A DNA stretch of 38,551 bases from Geobacter sp. (GCA_003857395.1 RPRC01000096.1:1-38551); one strand, 5' to 3'; shown: positions 8,554 to 17,841, numbered from the stretch's first letter. The notes: generated by a model not told the origin, from the letters alone. Numbers and translations: made by a program.

Positions 8554-9333
8554 GTGTTAGCAGAAGAAAAACTCTACAAGAAAATAAAGAATGCGGTGGG
8601 CAGGGCCATTGCTGATTTCGGGCTGATCGAGGAAGGTGATCGGATTGCCGTTGCGGTTTCCGGGGGGAAGGATTCCTACGCCCTGCTGCACATCCTGGAG
8701 GCTCTTCGCAAGAGAGCGCCTATTCGCTACGAAATTCTGGCCATCAATATAGATTCGGGCTATCCCGGGTATCGTGCCGACATTATCGAAGGGCATCTTG
8801 CCGCGCATGGCTTTGCCTACCACATGGAAAAAACCGATCATTACGACATTATTCAGGAGAAAAGGCGCCCCGGTTCATCGTACTGCTCCATCTGCGCACG
8901 GCTCAAACGGGGTGTGCTGTATACCCTTGCCCAACGATTCAACTGCAACAAGCTGGCGCTCGGGCATCACCTGGACGATTTCATCGAGACCCTGCTCTTG
9001 AACCAGTTTTTTGTCGGGTCGCTGAAGGCCATGGCGGCGAAGATGCTGGCCGATAACGGAGAAACCACAGTCATCCGTCCGCTGGTCTATGTGCAAGAGC
9101 AGGATATCATTCCCTTTGCCAGGAAAAACGGCTATTCGGTCGTTTGCTGCCGCTGCCCTGTCTGCGGTGGTGCTGATTTGCAGCGAAAGAAGATGAAAGA
9201 ACTCCTCAGCTCCCTGGAAAAGGATAATCCCCATGTGAAACGGAGCATGCTGCGAGCATTGTCAAATGTTCAGCCCCGCCACCTGCTTGATCTCAATCTC
9301 CGCAGGGAGGGTGCCAGTTCCGTAGAGATATAA
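8554..9333 (+). CDS. ttcA: tRNA 2-thiocytidine synthetase TtcA-like protein
   Basis: The 259-residue protein starts at GTG (AGGAG eight bases upstream). It is a PP-loop ATPase with SGGKDS at 36-41, a CSIC pair (C111, C114) and a later CCRCPVC cluster (198-204), matching the cysteines that bind the Fe-S cluster in TtcA. The enzyme adenylates C32 of certain tRNAs and inserts sulfur in the cytoplasm. Length and motif order fit the TtcA/TtuA group; TtcA is preferred because the extra zinc fingers of TtuA are absent. It stands alone between priA (divergent) and mtaB (convergent), with a REP-like palindrome after its stop. Confidence 0.88.
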   Translation: MLAEEKLYKKIKNAVGRAIADFGLIEEGDRIAVAVSGGKDSYALLHILEALRKRAPIRYEILAINIDSGYPGYRADIIEGHLAAHGFAYHMEKTDHYDIIQEKRRPGSSYCSICARLKRGVLYTLAQRFNCNKLALGHHLDDFIETLLLNQFFVGSLKAMAAKMLADNGETTVIRPLVYVQEQDIIPFARKNGYSVVCCRCPVCGGADLQRKKMKELLSSLEKDNPHVKRSMLRALSNVQPRHLLDLNLRREGASSVEI

Positions 9334-9351
9334 AGACGAGTCGACTGCCGC

Positions 9352-9409
9352 GTAGGGGCGGCCCCCGTGGCCGTCCTCCACAAGGGCAGGCACAGGGGCC
9401 TGCCCCTAC
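9352..9409. repeat. REP-like GC-rich imperfect palindrome
   Basis: The arms begin GTAGGGGCGGCCCC and end GGGGCCTGCCCCTAC and enclose a short centre (TCCACA). It sits between the convergent ends of ttcA and mtaB and could act as a transcriptional barrier for both. The GTAGGGGC/GCCCCTAC ends are like dispersed palindromes known from Geobacter and other genomes. Confidence 0.6.
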
Positions 9410-9441
9410 CAATAAATGTCATCTATTGTTGCATGATGGGA

Positions 9442-10737
9442 TTACCGGACAACGACGCCGAGCAGCTGATCTTTGTCGATCCCGGTAATCCGCACGGTAA
9501 CTTCGGTGTTGACTGGTGTGCCGTGTCCCGGGATCGATACGGAAAGGTAGTTCCTGGAAAGCCCTTTTGAGTTTCCGTCTTTTCGTTTTTCCTGGATGAG
9601 CACCAGGACCTCCCTGCCAAGAAAGCTCTCGAAATAGGCCCTTTTTTTGCTGGAAGAAAGGGTTCTGAGCGCTTCGGCCCGTTTCTTGATCACCGCTGCC
9701 GGAACCCGGTCCGGCATGGTTGCCGCTGGTGTTCCTTGCCGTGGGGAAAAGGGAAAGACGTGGAAGTAGGCAAGGGGGAGTTCTTCCAGAAAATGGTAGC
9801 CGCATTCGAATGCCTCCTCGGTCTCGCCGGGGAAACCGGCAATGATGTCGGTGCCAAGGCAGAGAGAGGGGGCGGCTGCGGTAAGTTTATCAACCAGTTC
9901 ACGGAAAAAGCCGCTGGTGTAGGGACGGTTCATTGCCGCCAGCACTCCGTCTTCACCGCTCTGGAGCGGGATATGGAGGTGTGGACAGATAGTCGGTCCG
10001 GCTGCAATGCGCTCGATCAGTTCAGCGGAAATTTCCGTTGGTTCGACGGAGCCGAGTCGCAGGCGGGGGACGATCCTTTCCCGGTCGGCGCGGGAAAGGA
10101 GCTCCAGCAGGCTGGATGGCGGGGAAAGATCGAGGCCGAAAGCGCCGAGGTGGATCCCCGTCAGTACTACTTCCTGGAAGCCTTGTCGGGCAAAGGTCCG
10201 GATGCCTTCCAGGGCATCGTTTAAGCCTACGCTTCTGCTGGGACCCCGGACATGGGGCACGATACAGTAGGAGCAACGGGAGTCACAGCCGTTCTGCACC
10301 TGGAGAAAAGCCCTGGTATGTTCCGCGAAGGTTTCGAGTATGAGGGGGCCGGTTTTATGGACCTGGGATATGTCGGCTACTTTGATCTGCTGCTCTTCGC
10401 CAAGCTTCCGCAGCAGGTGCAGAAGTTCACGTTTTTCGGTGTTGCCGATGATCAGCGCGACACCGGGCATGGTGCGGATTTCATCGGGTGCGCTCTGGGC
10501 ATAGCAGCCGGTGACGACGATTCGGGCGGCAGGGTTTTGTCGGAGGGCCCTCCGGATCAGGCGGCGGGACTCGGCATCGGTCCTGGCCGTTACCGTGCAG
10601 GTATTGATGACGCAGATGTCGGCTGCTTCTCCCGTGGAAACGACCTGGTAGCCTTCTTTGCGGGCTGCTTCCATCATAGCGGCGGATTCAAACTGGTTGG
10701 TTTTGCAGCCAAGGGTTACAAAGGAGATTTTCTTCAT
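9442..10737 (-). CDS. mtaB: Threonylcarbamoyladenosine tRNA methylthiotransferase MtaB
   Basis: The 431-residue protein starts at the ATG that overlaps the mnmA stop (ATGA). It is a radical-SAM methylthiotransferase that converts t6A37 to ms2t6A in tRNA. The N-terminal cluster cysteines C11, C47 and C78 and the radical-[11 protein letters not shown] at 151-158 are all present, followed by [10 protein letters not shown], the usual sequence after the SAM motif. A TRAM-like C-terminal segment (about 370-431) closes the protein. [11 protein letters not shown] at the start separates it from MiaB and RimO. It is the last gene of a cysE-mnmA-mtaB operon, in which mnmA also modifies tRNA with sulfur. 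Confidence 0.93.
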   Translation of the reverse strand: MKKISFVTLGCKTNQFESAAMMEAARKEGYQVVSTGEAADICVINTCTVTARTDAESRRLIRRALRQNPAARIVVTGCYAQSAPDEIRTMPGVALIIGNTEKRELLHLLRKLGEEQQIKVADISQVHKTGPLILETFAEHTRAFLQVQNGCDSRCSYCIVPHVRGPSRSVGLNDALEGIRTFARQGFQEVVLTGIHLGAFGLDLSPPSSLLELLSRADRERIVPRLRLGSVEPTEISAELIERIAAGPTICPHLHIPLQSGEDGVLAAMNRPYTSGFFRELVDKLTAAAPSLCLGTDIIAGFPGETEEAFECGYHFLEELPLAYFHVFPFSPRQGTPAATMPDRVPAAVIKKRAEALRTLSSSKKRAYFESFLGREVLVLIQEKRKDGNSKGLSRNYLSVSIPGHGTPVNTEVTVRITGIDKDQLLGVVVR

Positions 10738-11852
10738 AGTCCTTCTTCGATCCAACCCCCGCCGAGCACCCGGTTTCCGTCATAGAAAACAACCGCCTGG
10801 CCTGGGGTCACCGATTTTTCCTTCTCTGTGAAATGTACCTCAACCCGGTTGTCCGACAGCGGGGTGACACGACAGGTTACCGCCTGGTGACGATAGCGGA
10901 TCCGGCAGGTGGTGGAAAATTCTGTTGTCGGCTTTGGCCTCAGCCAATTGACATCGGAAGCTCTCAGCCCTTCCTTGTGGAGTTCTTCATGGGGGCCGAC
11001 GATGACTTCACGCCGTTTCGCATCAACGCCGAGGACATAGAGGGGTTCTTTCCAGGCGATGCCAAGCCCTCTTCTCTGTCCCACCGTATAGCGGTAGGTG
11101 CCATGATGCCGGCCCAGTACGTTTCCTTTCTGGTCCACGATAGAACCGGAAAGGTTTTCGGTTTCCTTTTGTTCTTCGAGAAAGCGGACATAGTTGTCAT
11201 CGGGGATGAAACAGATCTCCTGGCTTTCGCTCTTTTCGGCAACGCGGAGTTCAAAGCGAGATGCCAGGGCACGGACCTCCAGCTTCGTGAGTCCGCCAAG
11301 GGGAAACAAGGTTCTTGCCAACTGCTCCTGAGTGAGGGCAAAGAGGAAATAGGATTGATCTTTCTTCGGGTCGAGCCCCTTCAACAGGTGGTAGAAGCCG
11401 TCGTCACCCTTTTCCACTTGCGCATAGTGGCCGGTTGCCAGAAAATCGGCGCCTAACTCTCTGGCCTTTTCCAGCAATAGGCCAAACTTGACGAGTTCAT
11501 TGCAGCGGACGCAGGGGTTTGGTGTCCGGCCTCGATAATATTCACTGATAAAATCGTTAATAACGAGTCGACGAAATTCGTCTTCAAAATTGACCACATA
11601 AAAAGGAATACCGAGCTGGTCCGCGATTCGGCTGGCATCGCGCACATCGTCCGGTGAGCAGCAACTGGCTTCTGCCTCGTCTCGGGAGCCGCAATCAGCC
11701 GAAGGGTTCCAGACCCGCATGGTAATGCCGATCACGTCGTGCCCCTGTTCCGTCAAGAGGGCCGCGGTAACCGATGAATCGACTCCTCCGCTCATGGCCA
11801 CTGCTATCCGCTTTGGGCTGTTTGATTTTTCTTCCATCTCAGAACTACCCAT
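10734..11852 (-). CDS. mnmA: tRNA-specific 2-thiouridylase MnmA
   Basis: This 372-residue enzyme makes 2-thiouridine at the wobble position of Lys, Glu and Gln tRNAs, using sulfur relayed from a cysteine desulfurase. The PP-loop SGGVDSS is at 21-27, the nucleophile-type NPCVRCNE at 112-119 (C114) and the second catalytic cysteine in [10 protein letters not shown] (C214). The GHYAQ motif is present. The start at 11852 overlaps the cysE stop by eight bases; an internal ATG at 11837 would also preserve the PP-loop and cannot be excluded, since neither has a good ribosome site. Translational coupling with cysE and mtaB is likely. Confidence 0.95.
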   Translation of the reverse strand: MGSSEMEEKSNSPKRIAVAMSGGVDSSVTAALLTEQGHDVIGITMRVWNPSADCGSRDEAEASCCSPDDVRDASRIADQLGIPFYVVNFEDEFRRLVINDFISEYYRGRTPNPCVRCNELVKFGLLLEKARELGADFLATGHYAQVEKGDDGFYHLLKGLDPKKDQSYFLFALTQEQLARTLFPLGGLTKLEVRALASRFELRVAEKSESQEICFIPDDNYVRFLEEQKETENLSGSIVDQKGNVLGRHHGTYRYTVGQRRGLGIAWKEPLYVLGVDAKRREVIVGPHEELHKEGLRASDVNWLRPKPTTEFSTTCRIRYRHQAVTCRVTPLSDNRVEVHFTEKEKSVTPGQAVVFYDGNRVLGGGWIEEGL

Positions 11853-12516
11853 TCAGCCGTCGTTTCAGGGCCTCATGGTCCTGTGCCAATTCGTTATATT
11901 TTCGTTCTAGTTCCCTGATCTGATCGAAGAGGCAGGCGATTGCCTTGGCTTCCGGGTCTGGCATTTTGCCATGTTCCAGATCGGTCTTGTCCGCGCGTAT
12001 TTCGGCGGCCATAACCATCCTGCCGGGAACGCCGACAACTGTGGAGTTGGGGGGGACCTCTTTGATGACAACCGAATTGGATCCGATCCTGCTTCCTTTG
12101 CCAACGGTGAACGGACCAAGCACCTTTGCGCCCGAGCCGATGACGACGTTTTCGCCAATCGTCGGATGGCGCTTGACACGTTCAAGGCTGACGCCTCCGA
12201 GGGTTACGCCATGGTAGAGGGTTACGTTGTTTCCGATTTCAGCGGTTTCGCCGATTACAACACCCATGCCGTGGTCGATAAAAACACCTTTGCCGATGGT
12301 GGCTCCCGGGTGGATTTCGATCCCAGTCAGGAATCGTGCTCCATGGGAAACCAGTCTGGCGAAAAAGTTTGCGTCATGAATCCACAGCCAATGGGAAAAC
12401 CTGTGCAGCCAGACGGCATGTAATCCTGGGTAGCAGCAGATTACTTCGAGGACGCTTCGTGCCGCCGGATCCCTTTCGAATACTACCTGTATGTCTTCCC
12501 GCATCCTTCTGAACAT
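11845..12516 (-). CDS. cysE: Serine O-acetyltransferase CysE
   Basis: 223 residues from the ATG with AAAGGGG seven bases upstream; an upstream GTG-type extension to 12540 was rejected. The left-handed beta-helix hexapeptide repeats run from about residue 65 to 175 ([40 protein letters not shown]). These contain the Asp/His pair that acts as general base in the family. It transfers acetyl from acetyl-CoA to L-serine, the first step of cysteine synthesis. It is the short bacterial type without the long N-terminal domain of E. coli CysE. A heptad-like tail (about 195-220) may help oligomerise. It leads an operon with the two sulfur-using tRNA enzymes, consistent with a cysteine-sulfur supply theme. 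Confidence 0.93.
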   Translation of the reverse strand: MFRRMREDIQVVFERDPAARSVLEVICCYPGLHAVWLHRFSHWLWIHDANFFARLVSHGARFLTGIEIHPGATIGKGVFIDHGMGVVIGETAEIGNNVTLYHGVTLGGVSLERVKRHPTIGENVVIGSGAKVLGPFTVGKGSRIGSNSVVIKEVPPNSTVVGVPGRMVMAAEIRADKTDLEHGKMPDPEAKAIACLFDQIRELERKYNELAQDHEALKRRLNG

Positions 12517-12565
12517 GGAAGCCCCTTTTGTTGACCACAATCATGGTGAGGATTTCTATTTTTAC

Positions 12566-12594
12566 CGAATAACATACCCGACAAAATATGTCAA
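12566..12594 (-). promoter_or_regulatory. Candidate promoter of the cysE-mnmA-mtaB operon
   Basis: On the minus strand a perfect TTGACA (12594-12589) is followed 17 bases later by TATTCG (12571-12566). The leader to the cysE ATG would be about 45 bases. The -35 is strong and the -10 weak. Confidence 0.45.
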
Positions 12595-12772
12595 TTATTC
12601 CGGCAGTGACACGGGAATGAGTGGCGCGGGATTGCAGTCAGCTATTGTATACTTTGTTTCCCGAAAATTACTGCTGCTTTGCGGAAGGGCGGGCACAAGA
12701 ATTGTTTCACAGAGAGCAGATGGGGTGGGCAGGGAAGCGCGTGGGGGGAGGGTATCCCCCCACGGATGAGGA

Positions 12773-12991
12773 TCATTTCTTTTTGGCTGACTTTCCAATC
12801 TTGCGCACGAGATCGTCAACATCATCAGCTACGACTTTTTTTCCGTCAACCAGGGCAATCTTGGCTTTTGAGCAGTCACCGCACAAGTCGATACACTTCT
12901 TTATCTTGAGATCGAGTTCAGGGATTTCTTCTTCAAGCCGCTTGGCAATCTTGGCTTTTCCCTTGTTTTTGTCACAGAGTCTTACTTTCAT
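12773..12991 (-). CDS. DUF1450-like small cysteine protein
   Basis: 72 residues starting at an ATG behind AAAGGATAGCCCC. The core CIDLCGDCSKAKIALVDGK resembles the CLxxCGxC...A.V(N/D)G pattern of the DUF1450/YuzB family, whose biochemical role is unknown but whose cysteines suggest metal or Fe-S binding. The C-terminus is very basic (KSAKKK). It follows the ferritin gene by 30 bases on the same strand and is probably co-transcribed, which hints at an iron-related job. That link is inference. Confidence 0.75.
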   Translation of the reverse strand: MKVRLCDKNKGKAKIAKRLEEEIPELDLKIKKCIDLCGDCSKAKIALVDGKKVVADDVDDLVRKIGKSAKKK

Positions 12992-13021
12992 GGGGCTATC
13001 CTTTCCTGAGAAGCCCGTTGC

Positions 13022-13537
13022 TTACGCGGCAGTTGCTGCAGGGGATACGAAGACGCGTGCGGCCAAATCTCTGTCAACCATCATAAGTCCCTGAGGACTG
13101 TCGCCCACCAGTTTCAGTTTGGCGATGATATCATTATCGTTTCCTTCTTCTTCGATCTGCTCGGTCACGAACCACTGGAGGAAAATCTGGGTGGCATGGT
13201 CCTTTTCCTTTACCGCCAGATCCATGAGTTCGTTGATGCAGTTGGTGATGAACTGCTCGTGCTTCAAGGTCTGCTCGAACATGGAAAGAAGCGTCCCGTA
13301 TTCAGCCGGAGGGGCGGCAATCGCCGCCAGTTGGACATGGTTTCCCTGGCTGTTGACATAATCATAGATTTTCATGGCGTGGACCATTTCTTCCTGGTAT
13401 TGCACCATAAACCAGTTTGCGGCTCCCTTCAGTCCTATGTGGTTGGTGTAGGACGACATGGAGAGGTACAGATATGCGGAATAAATCTCGTTATTGACTT
13501 GTTTGTTCAGTGACTGAACCATTTTTTTGCTTATCAT
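13022..13537 (-). CDS. ftnA: Bacterial non-heme ferritin
   Basis: 171 residues, the normal length for FtnA, starting at an ATG behind a perfect AAGGAGG. The ferroxidase ligands known from E. coli FtnA are all present at the same numbers: E17, E50, H53, E94 and Q127, with E130 for the third site. It should form a 24-subunit cytoplasmic shell that oxidises Fe(II) and stores the mineral. It is transcribed with the DUF1450-like gene downstream. A promoter is visible upstream. I saw no clear Fur box in the leader. Confidence 0.95.
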   Translation of the reverse strand: MISKKMVQSLNKQVNNEIYSAYLYLSMSSYTNHIGLKGAANWFMVQYQEEMVHAMKIYDYVNSQGNHVQLAAIAAPPAEYGTLLSMFEQTLKHEQFITNCINELMDLAVKEKDHATQIFLQWFVTEQIEEEGNDNDIIAKLKLVGDSPQGLMMVDRDLAARVFVSPAATAA

Positions 13538-13574
13538 GAATAGGATCCTCCTTACGTTATTTTCCTGATTTCTT

Positions 13575-13602
13575 AGTATAGCTGGAAAACGTGCCTATGC
13601 CA
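13575..13602 (-). promoter_or_regulatory. Candidate ferritin promoter
   Basis: Minus strand: TGGCAT at 13602-13597, a 16-base spacer, then TATACT at 13580-13575, a good -10. The leader to the start codon is about 38 bases and contains AAGGAGG. Confidence 0.45.
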
Positions 13603-13618
13603 GCAAAAAAACGGAATA

Positions 13619-15136
13619 TTATTTTGTTTCAGCGATTGTCAGGGCCTTTTCCGCTTCCAGGAGAACTCTCCACAGGTCGCTACTGTCGCCAAGGCCGAGC
13701 TTGATGAGATATGCCGCGATACTCATGTTTGCTCGGGCGCGAAATAGCTCCACCTGGGTGGGAAAATCATCCTCACTGTTTCCGGAAGCCTCCTGGTAGG
13801 CCGTGAGAAAGATTTTATCGGGGAAATTCCGGATGATATCCTCATGGTGGAAAAACTGATTCCGGAACTGCGCCAGAAAACAACCTGCGTCAAAGGCAGG
13901 CGGGAGGCGCAATGAGCTTTCGAAATCTATGGCGGCGACGAAAAGGGTATCCCGCTTTTCTTGAATGTCCTGTCCGATCAGGATGTTTTTTGGGTGAAAG
14001 TCGCCGTGTCCCTGGACAAGATACTCAGGATTGCCCGTATAACGTCTCACCTCTTCCTTTTGTATGGCGCACAGTATTTCTTCCGCTCTTCGGGCATGGC
14101 GGTGGTTGATGGCGGTAAAACGTTTCAGGTACTTTCCCAGGCGATCGGGTTCACGAGACAGAAATTCATCGGCAGGGGTGAGGGTGAGGCGGCAGACATG
14201 GAGTTTCGCCAGCCACTGGGCAGCCATGCGGACATAGTGCCGGCCGTCTTCCCGTGAAGCGGAAAGGATTTTATCGAAGAGAGATTTCCCCCTGATGCCT
14301 TGCTCGATGAGGGTCATGGAGTCGTGGTCCTGGTCGATAGGAACCGGAACCCGATAGGGGCCGCTTGCGAAGCCCTGCCGGCTGAGCTGCTCTTCGACAT
14401 GAAAGGCGCGGTCGGCCACATCCCATTTGTGGCGGCTAGTGATGTCCCTAATGATAATTCGCTCCCGAACTTCGTCGAAGCCCTTAGCGCCTATGGTCAC
14501 TTCGGTTACCAGACTGCCGGCTCCCGAGCGGGGAATCTCCTTCAGAAACGGTCGGCAGCGGCCTTTTCGAATCTCAGCAGCAAGCTCAGGAATGTTGTCT
14601 ACCTGATGGTCGAAATGGGTCGGATAGAGGCCGGCATAGCCATTCCCATGGGTATCGGTTCCTCCAATGGCAGTGAAACGCAGGCGGTGCCAGTCCCTGA
14701 GCCCTTGGCTGTTTTCACGTACCGAATGATTTGAGCTGAAGATTTCCACAGCGTCCAGCAAGGGAAGAAGAAGTGAAGCATCGTCGGGTCTTCGTCCCTT
14801 GCGGTATGGGTGCGCCCAGACCAATGCGGCCTCGGGGGAAGTTCCGCGGATTTCTCCGAGTGAGGTGCGACGCGAGAACAGCCTGCAGGCTCCATACACG
14901 ATAACATCACCTACCTCCGGGGTCGCGACTTCCTGGCCGGAGAGGATCAGGAAGTGGTCCGGAACCGCACTTAAACGGCGGACCTGGAGGAGCTCTCCGT
15001 CGCTCCAGAGATAGTGGTGATCGGTGAAGACGATGCCCTGCAATCCCTTGGCAAAGGACTGTCGGACCAGTTCTGATGCAGCAATAGAGCTGCAGCGTGA
15101 ATGTTCCGCGGTATGGGAGTGCATTTCCAAAAGCAT
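13619..15136 (-). CDS. PHP-domain / aminoglycoside-phosphotransferase-type fusion protein
   Basis: About 505 residues from the ATG at 15136; the open frame extends to 15250 but that part has no domain similarity. The N-terminal half is a PHP phosphoesterase: metal-ligand motifs HSH (6-8), FTDHH (37-41), GQEV (about 67-70), WAHP (107-110) and GTDTHG (about 159-164). The C-terminal half is an APH/choline-kinase-like fold with HGDFHPKN (377-384, Brenner motif) and IDFE (403-406, metal-binding DFG equivalent). The protein therefore pairs a possible phosphatase with a possible small-molecule kinase in one chain. The substrate is unknown and neither half can be named. No good ribosome site marks the start. 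It is cytoplasmic, with no signal peptide. Confidence 0.8.
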   Translation of the reverse strand: MLLEMHSHTAEHSRCSSIAASELVRQSFAKGLQGIVFTDHHYLWSDGELLQVRRLSAVPDHFLILSGQEVATPEVGDVIVYGACRLFSRRTSLGEIRGTSPEAALVWAHPYRKGRRPDDASLLLPLLDAVEIFSSNHSVRENSQGLRDWHRLRFTAIGGTDTHGNGYAGLYPTHFDHQVDNIPELAAEIRKGRCRPFLKEIPRSGAGSLVTEVTIGAKGFDEVRERIIIRDITSRHKWDVADRAFHVEEQLSRQGFASGPYRVPVPIDQDHDSMTLIEQGIRGKSLFDKILSASREDGRHYVRMAAQWLAKLHVCRLTLTPADEFLSREPDRLGKYLKRFTAINHRHARRAEEILCAIQKEEVRRYTGNPEYLVQGHGDFHPKNILIGQDIQEKRDTLFVAAIDFESSLRLPPAFDAGCFLAQFRNQFFHHEDIIRNFPDKIFLTAYQEASGNSEDDFPTQVELFRARANMSIAAYLIKLGLGDSSDLWRVLLEAEKALTIAETK

Positions 15137-15272
15137 GGAGAAAGGATAGCAGAATGTTCTGCGCCCACAAGGGCGGGAAGAATGATCTTGCTTTCCTTTC
15201 CGCTCTTGGGATAAAGTGTCAACAAGTATGCCGTGCGTTTTCCGCGGCATTTCAGTATATGGACAGATTTAC

Positions 15273-15349
15273 GCGCTCGTAGCTCAGCTGGATAGAGCAA
15301 CGGACTTCGAATCCGTCGGTCGGGAGTTCGAATCTCTCCGAGCGCGCCA
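15273..15349 (+). tRNA. tRNA-Arg (anticodon TCG)
   Basis: The 77-base cloverleaf has acceptor stem GCGCTCG/CGAGCGC with discriminator G, D arm GCTC...GAGC, anticodon arm ACGGA-CTTCGAA-TCCGT (anticodon TCG, reading CGA and other CGN codons), T arm GGGAG-TTCGAAT-CTCTC, and an encoded CCA end. A terminator follows. It marks the boundary between the housekeeping part and the accessory block. Confidence 0.97.
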
Positions 15350-15357
15350 ATAATAAC

Positions 15358-15394
15358 AAGGGGTTACGGTCCATGCCGTAGCCCCTTCTTTTTT
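15358..15394 (+). terminator. Rho-independent terminator after tRNA-Arg
   Basis: GGGGTTACGG and CCGTAGCCCC pair across a six-base loop with one G-U pair, followed by TTCTTTTTT. Confidence 0.85.
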
Positions 15395-15703
15395 CCCCGC
15401 AATTTGCTGCTTTCCCCAGCTCTTTTCAGGTTTACAGAGACCAAAAAGTACCTGCTCCCGGATACAACTGAAGAAATAATATAGTGAGCATCATACTATT
15501 TGTTCTTGACAATCCTGAATATCATTAGACAATTAATTCATTACCTCTCTTCGGTGAATGTTCCGGAACCACACACTATTCCTCTTCGGTCTCTATCACC
15601 GTTGCCAATTGGCATGTATGGGGTGGGAAAAAGATCGATCTCATTAGCACGAAACTCCTGTGCAACATCACCATAGGCGGTCATTGGAAAAAAAGGAGAT
15701 TCT
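15395..15703. other. Leader region of the solute-binding-protein gene
   Basis: About 310 bases without a convincing gene. A TTGACA lies at 15506-15511, with only weak -10 candidates around 15526-15534. The minus strand from about 15668 to 15541 is open, but this looks like a chance frame. The last 20 bases give AAAGGAG before the start at 15704. No riboswitch was recognised. Confidence 0.35.
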
Positions 15704-16807
15704 ATGAAAAGGATATCCCTGTTGTCCCTCGGCATTTTCATCGTGGTTGCTTTCTGGGGAAGCAATGCCTCTCGGGCTGCCCACAAGGAGACCATTCGGA
15801 TCACCTGCTGGGAAGGATATGCAGATGCCTCGGTCGTGAAGGAATTTAAAGATCTGATAAAGAAGAAATATAAAATAGACGTCGAGGTCAAGACCGATTA
15901 TCCGACCGACCAGGATGAATTTTACCAGGCGGCGAAGGATGGTACCGCTGACCTGATCTCTCCGCCGGCGGATCTGGCCAAGACACCAAGATTCAACTGC
16001 TTTAAAAAAGGGAACTATTTGCTTGCAGAGGTGGATTTGAAAAACATCCCCAACGCGAAGAAAATGATCCCTTTTTTTGCGGCTGATCAGTCTCTTATCC
16101 ATCGAAATAAACGCTACGGAGTTCCCTACAACTGTGGCCCGTACGGGTTGGATTACAACACCGAGGTCGTGAAAGCGGCCCCGCAAAGCTGGAACATATT
16201 CTGGGATCCGAAATACAAGGGGAAATACACCATTAATAACAACTTCCCCAAATGCAATATCTGGATTACCGCACTTGCTCTGGGGTACCGATACGATCAG
16301 ATATTCGATATCGACAAACTGGATCGAAAGAAAATCCAGGAAAAGCTGAACGTTCTGGCCTTGAATGCATACAGCCTTTGGGATGGTTCTGCAAACCCTG
16401 AGGAGTTCCCCAAGTTAGCTCTTGCCACTGATTGGGGCTTTGCTGCGGCTCAGGCAAACAAAAAGGGCGGGAAGTGGAAAATTGCCGCTCCGAAAGAAGG
16501 GGGAACGGCCTGGATTGATTACTGGTGCATAACCAAGGCAGCAAAAGGGGAAAAGAAGAAGCTCTGTGAAGAATGGATAAATCTCCAGCTTTCACAAACA
16601 GCCCAGGCGGCGGTCGTCAAGAATCAGGGCGTTTCACCGGTAGTAAATGTTGCCGGAGACCTGTTGACTCCGACGGAAAAGAGCCTCTTCCATGTGGGTG
16701 ACAATGCCTACTTCAAGACCGTTGCAATCTGGCAGGTCATGAGCGAAAAGACGGAAAAAGCCTACGGCGAAATGTGGGAGGAGGCCAAAAAACTGAGAAA
16801 GAAGTGA
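15704..16807 (+). CDS. PotD-like periplasmic solute-binding protein (orphan)
   Basis: 367 residues from an ATG with AAGGAG seven bases upstream. A Sec signal peptide (KR then a hydrophobic run; cleavage near SRAA, about residue 26) is followed by ITCWEGYADASVVKEF, the usual start of PotD/family-1 polyamine-type binding proteins, and by KRYGVPYNCGPYGLDYN and a DPKYKGKY segment, all typical. It should capture a small cationic solute in the periplasm. No permease or ATPase of the PotABC kind is next to it. The neighbours are an outer-membrane barrel and the exported EutBC fusion, so a ligand such as ethanolamine or a related amine is conceivable but unproved. Confidence 0.82.
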   Translation: MKRISLLSLGIFIVVAFWGSNASRAAHKETIRITCWEGYADASVVKEFKDLIKKKYKIDVEVKTDYPTDQDEFYQAAKDGTADLISPPADLAKTPRFNCFKKGNYLLAEVDLKNIPNAKKMIPFFAADQSLIHRNKRYGVPYNCGPYGLDYNTEVVKAAPQSWNIFWDPKYKGKYTINNNFPKCNIWITALALGYRYDQIFDIDKLDRKKIQEKLNVLALNAYSLWDGSANPEEFPKLALATDWGFAAAQANKKGGKWKIAAPKEGGTAWIDYWCITKAAKGEKKKLCEEWINLQLSQTAQAAVVKNQGVSPVVNVAGDLLTPTEKSLFHVGDNAYFKTVAIWQVMSEKTEKAYGEMWEEAKKLRKK

Positions 16808-16890
16808 CGTTCGCAGACTGGAGACCCGCGGTCATCGCCAGGGAAGCGTTTGGAAAGGGTGTGATGAGCACAGTAGCAACAGTAAATAAA

Positions 16891-16917
16891 GGAGCTTCAG
16901 GAGCTTCAGGAGAATCA
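16891..16917 (+). repeat. Short tandem 9-mer repeat
   Basis: GGAGCTTCA occurs twice in tandem, followed by the variant GGAGAATCA, in the 165-base spacer between the solute-binding protein and the barrel gene. Function unknown. Confidence 0.6.
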
Positions 16918-16972
16918 GGGGACGAGCAAGGTACGGGAGTAAAAAACTGAAAAAAATGACAAGGAGGGCACT

Positions 16973-17791
16973 ATGAAGGTATCTCTAAGGGTAATTTCTT
17001 TGAGTTTCTTGATTGTCATGGCGATGGGTCTGGGAACCTTTTCCCAAGCGCAGGACGTGGCAGTGGATCCATCGTGTGTGAAGGCCGAGGCGGCGCAACC
17101 CGCTGGGAAAGTGATCCCGGAAGACCTTACTGCCGACCTTAACGTATCGCTCTACTCCCAATACATCTGGCGCGGATACGAGCTGAGCAGGGGCAGTCTG
17201 GTCATCTTCCCCACCATGACCGTCGGCTACAAGGGTTTTGCTGTAAATCTCTGGGCCGATCTGGACACCCGCTTCGCAGGGAGCGACAATCACGGGAAAT
17301 TCAGACTTCAGGAAACGGATGTGACGCTCTCGTACAGCAACTCCTATGAGCCGTGGAAACTGAACTATACCGTGGGCTGGATCCTTTACAACTACCAGCC
17401 ATATCAAAACCAGGAACTCTTTCTGACCCTCGGGCTGGATACCATTCTTAAACCAACATTCACTGTCTATAACGAAATAGAGATTGGACAAGCCTGGTAC
17501 TTCAGTCTTGGCGTATCTCACAGCTTCCCCGTCAACAAGGACTGGTCCCTGGATGTGGGGGGCTGGGTCAGTTACTTGCACGACAAGTCAGACAACACCT
17601 TCGCCAATTTCCATGACGGCAATATTTCGGCCGGCCTGAAGATCCCCCTGAACAACTACCTCTCGGTCAAGCCGAATATCCAGTACTCGTTTCCGCTCAG
17701 TGGAGACGCGTCACGCGAAATCAGGGGCGTAAGCTACAGTGACAGTAACAACTTCGTGTATGGGGGAATTATTTTCGACCTGGCAATTTAG
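16973..17791 (+). CDS. Outer-membrane beta-barrel protein (TIGR02001/porin-like)
   Basis: 272 residues from an ATG directly after AAGGAGGGCACT. The signal peptide (about 1-27, ending SQAQ) is followed by alternating short hydrophobic/aromatic strands throughout and no transmembrane helix, as expected for a barrel. The start of the mature barrel (SLYSQYIWRGYELSRGSLVI) resembles the TIGR02001/TorF-like putative porins. It may be a small-solute channel of the outer membrane. It sits 165 bases after the solute-binding protein and 50 bases before the EutBC fusion, with strong ribosome sites on all three, so the set may form an outer-membrane to periplasm pathway. Confidence 0.72.
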   Translation: MKVSLRVISLSFLIVMAMGLGTFSQAQDVAVDPSCVKAEAAQPAGKVIPEDLTADLNVSLYSQYIWRGYELSRGSLVIFPTMTVGYKGFAVNLWADLDTRFAGSDNHGKFRLQETDVTLSYSNSYEPWKLNYTVGWILYNYQPYQNQELFLTLGLDTILKPTFTVYNEIEIGQAWYFSLGVSHSFPVNKDWSLDVGGWVSYLHDKSDNTFANFHDGNISAGLKIPLNNYLSVKPNIQYSFPLSGDASREIRGVSYSDSNNFVYGGIIFDLAI

Positions 17792-17841
17792 CTGATGGGG
17801 AAGTGGCGCAGTAATTTAACTGGTAAGGGAGGACCCAGAGA

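Noticed and set aside
12741..12763. GTGGGGGG...CCCCCCAC hairpin downstream of the DUF1450-like gene.
   Set aside because: It has no T-run on the minus strand, so a terminator call is not supported.
16811..16832. GGAGACC followed by CGC, resembling a cobalamin-riboswitch B12 box, upstream of the barrel and EutBC genes.
   Set aside because: The rest of the aptamer would have to lie upstream, where the binding-protein gene is still coding. No conserved core or second arm was found, so the match is chance.
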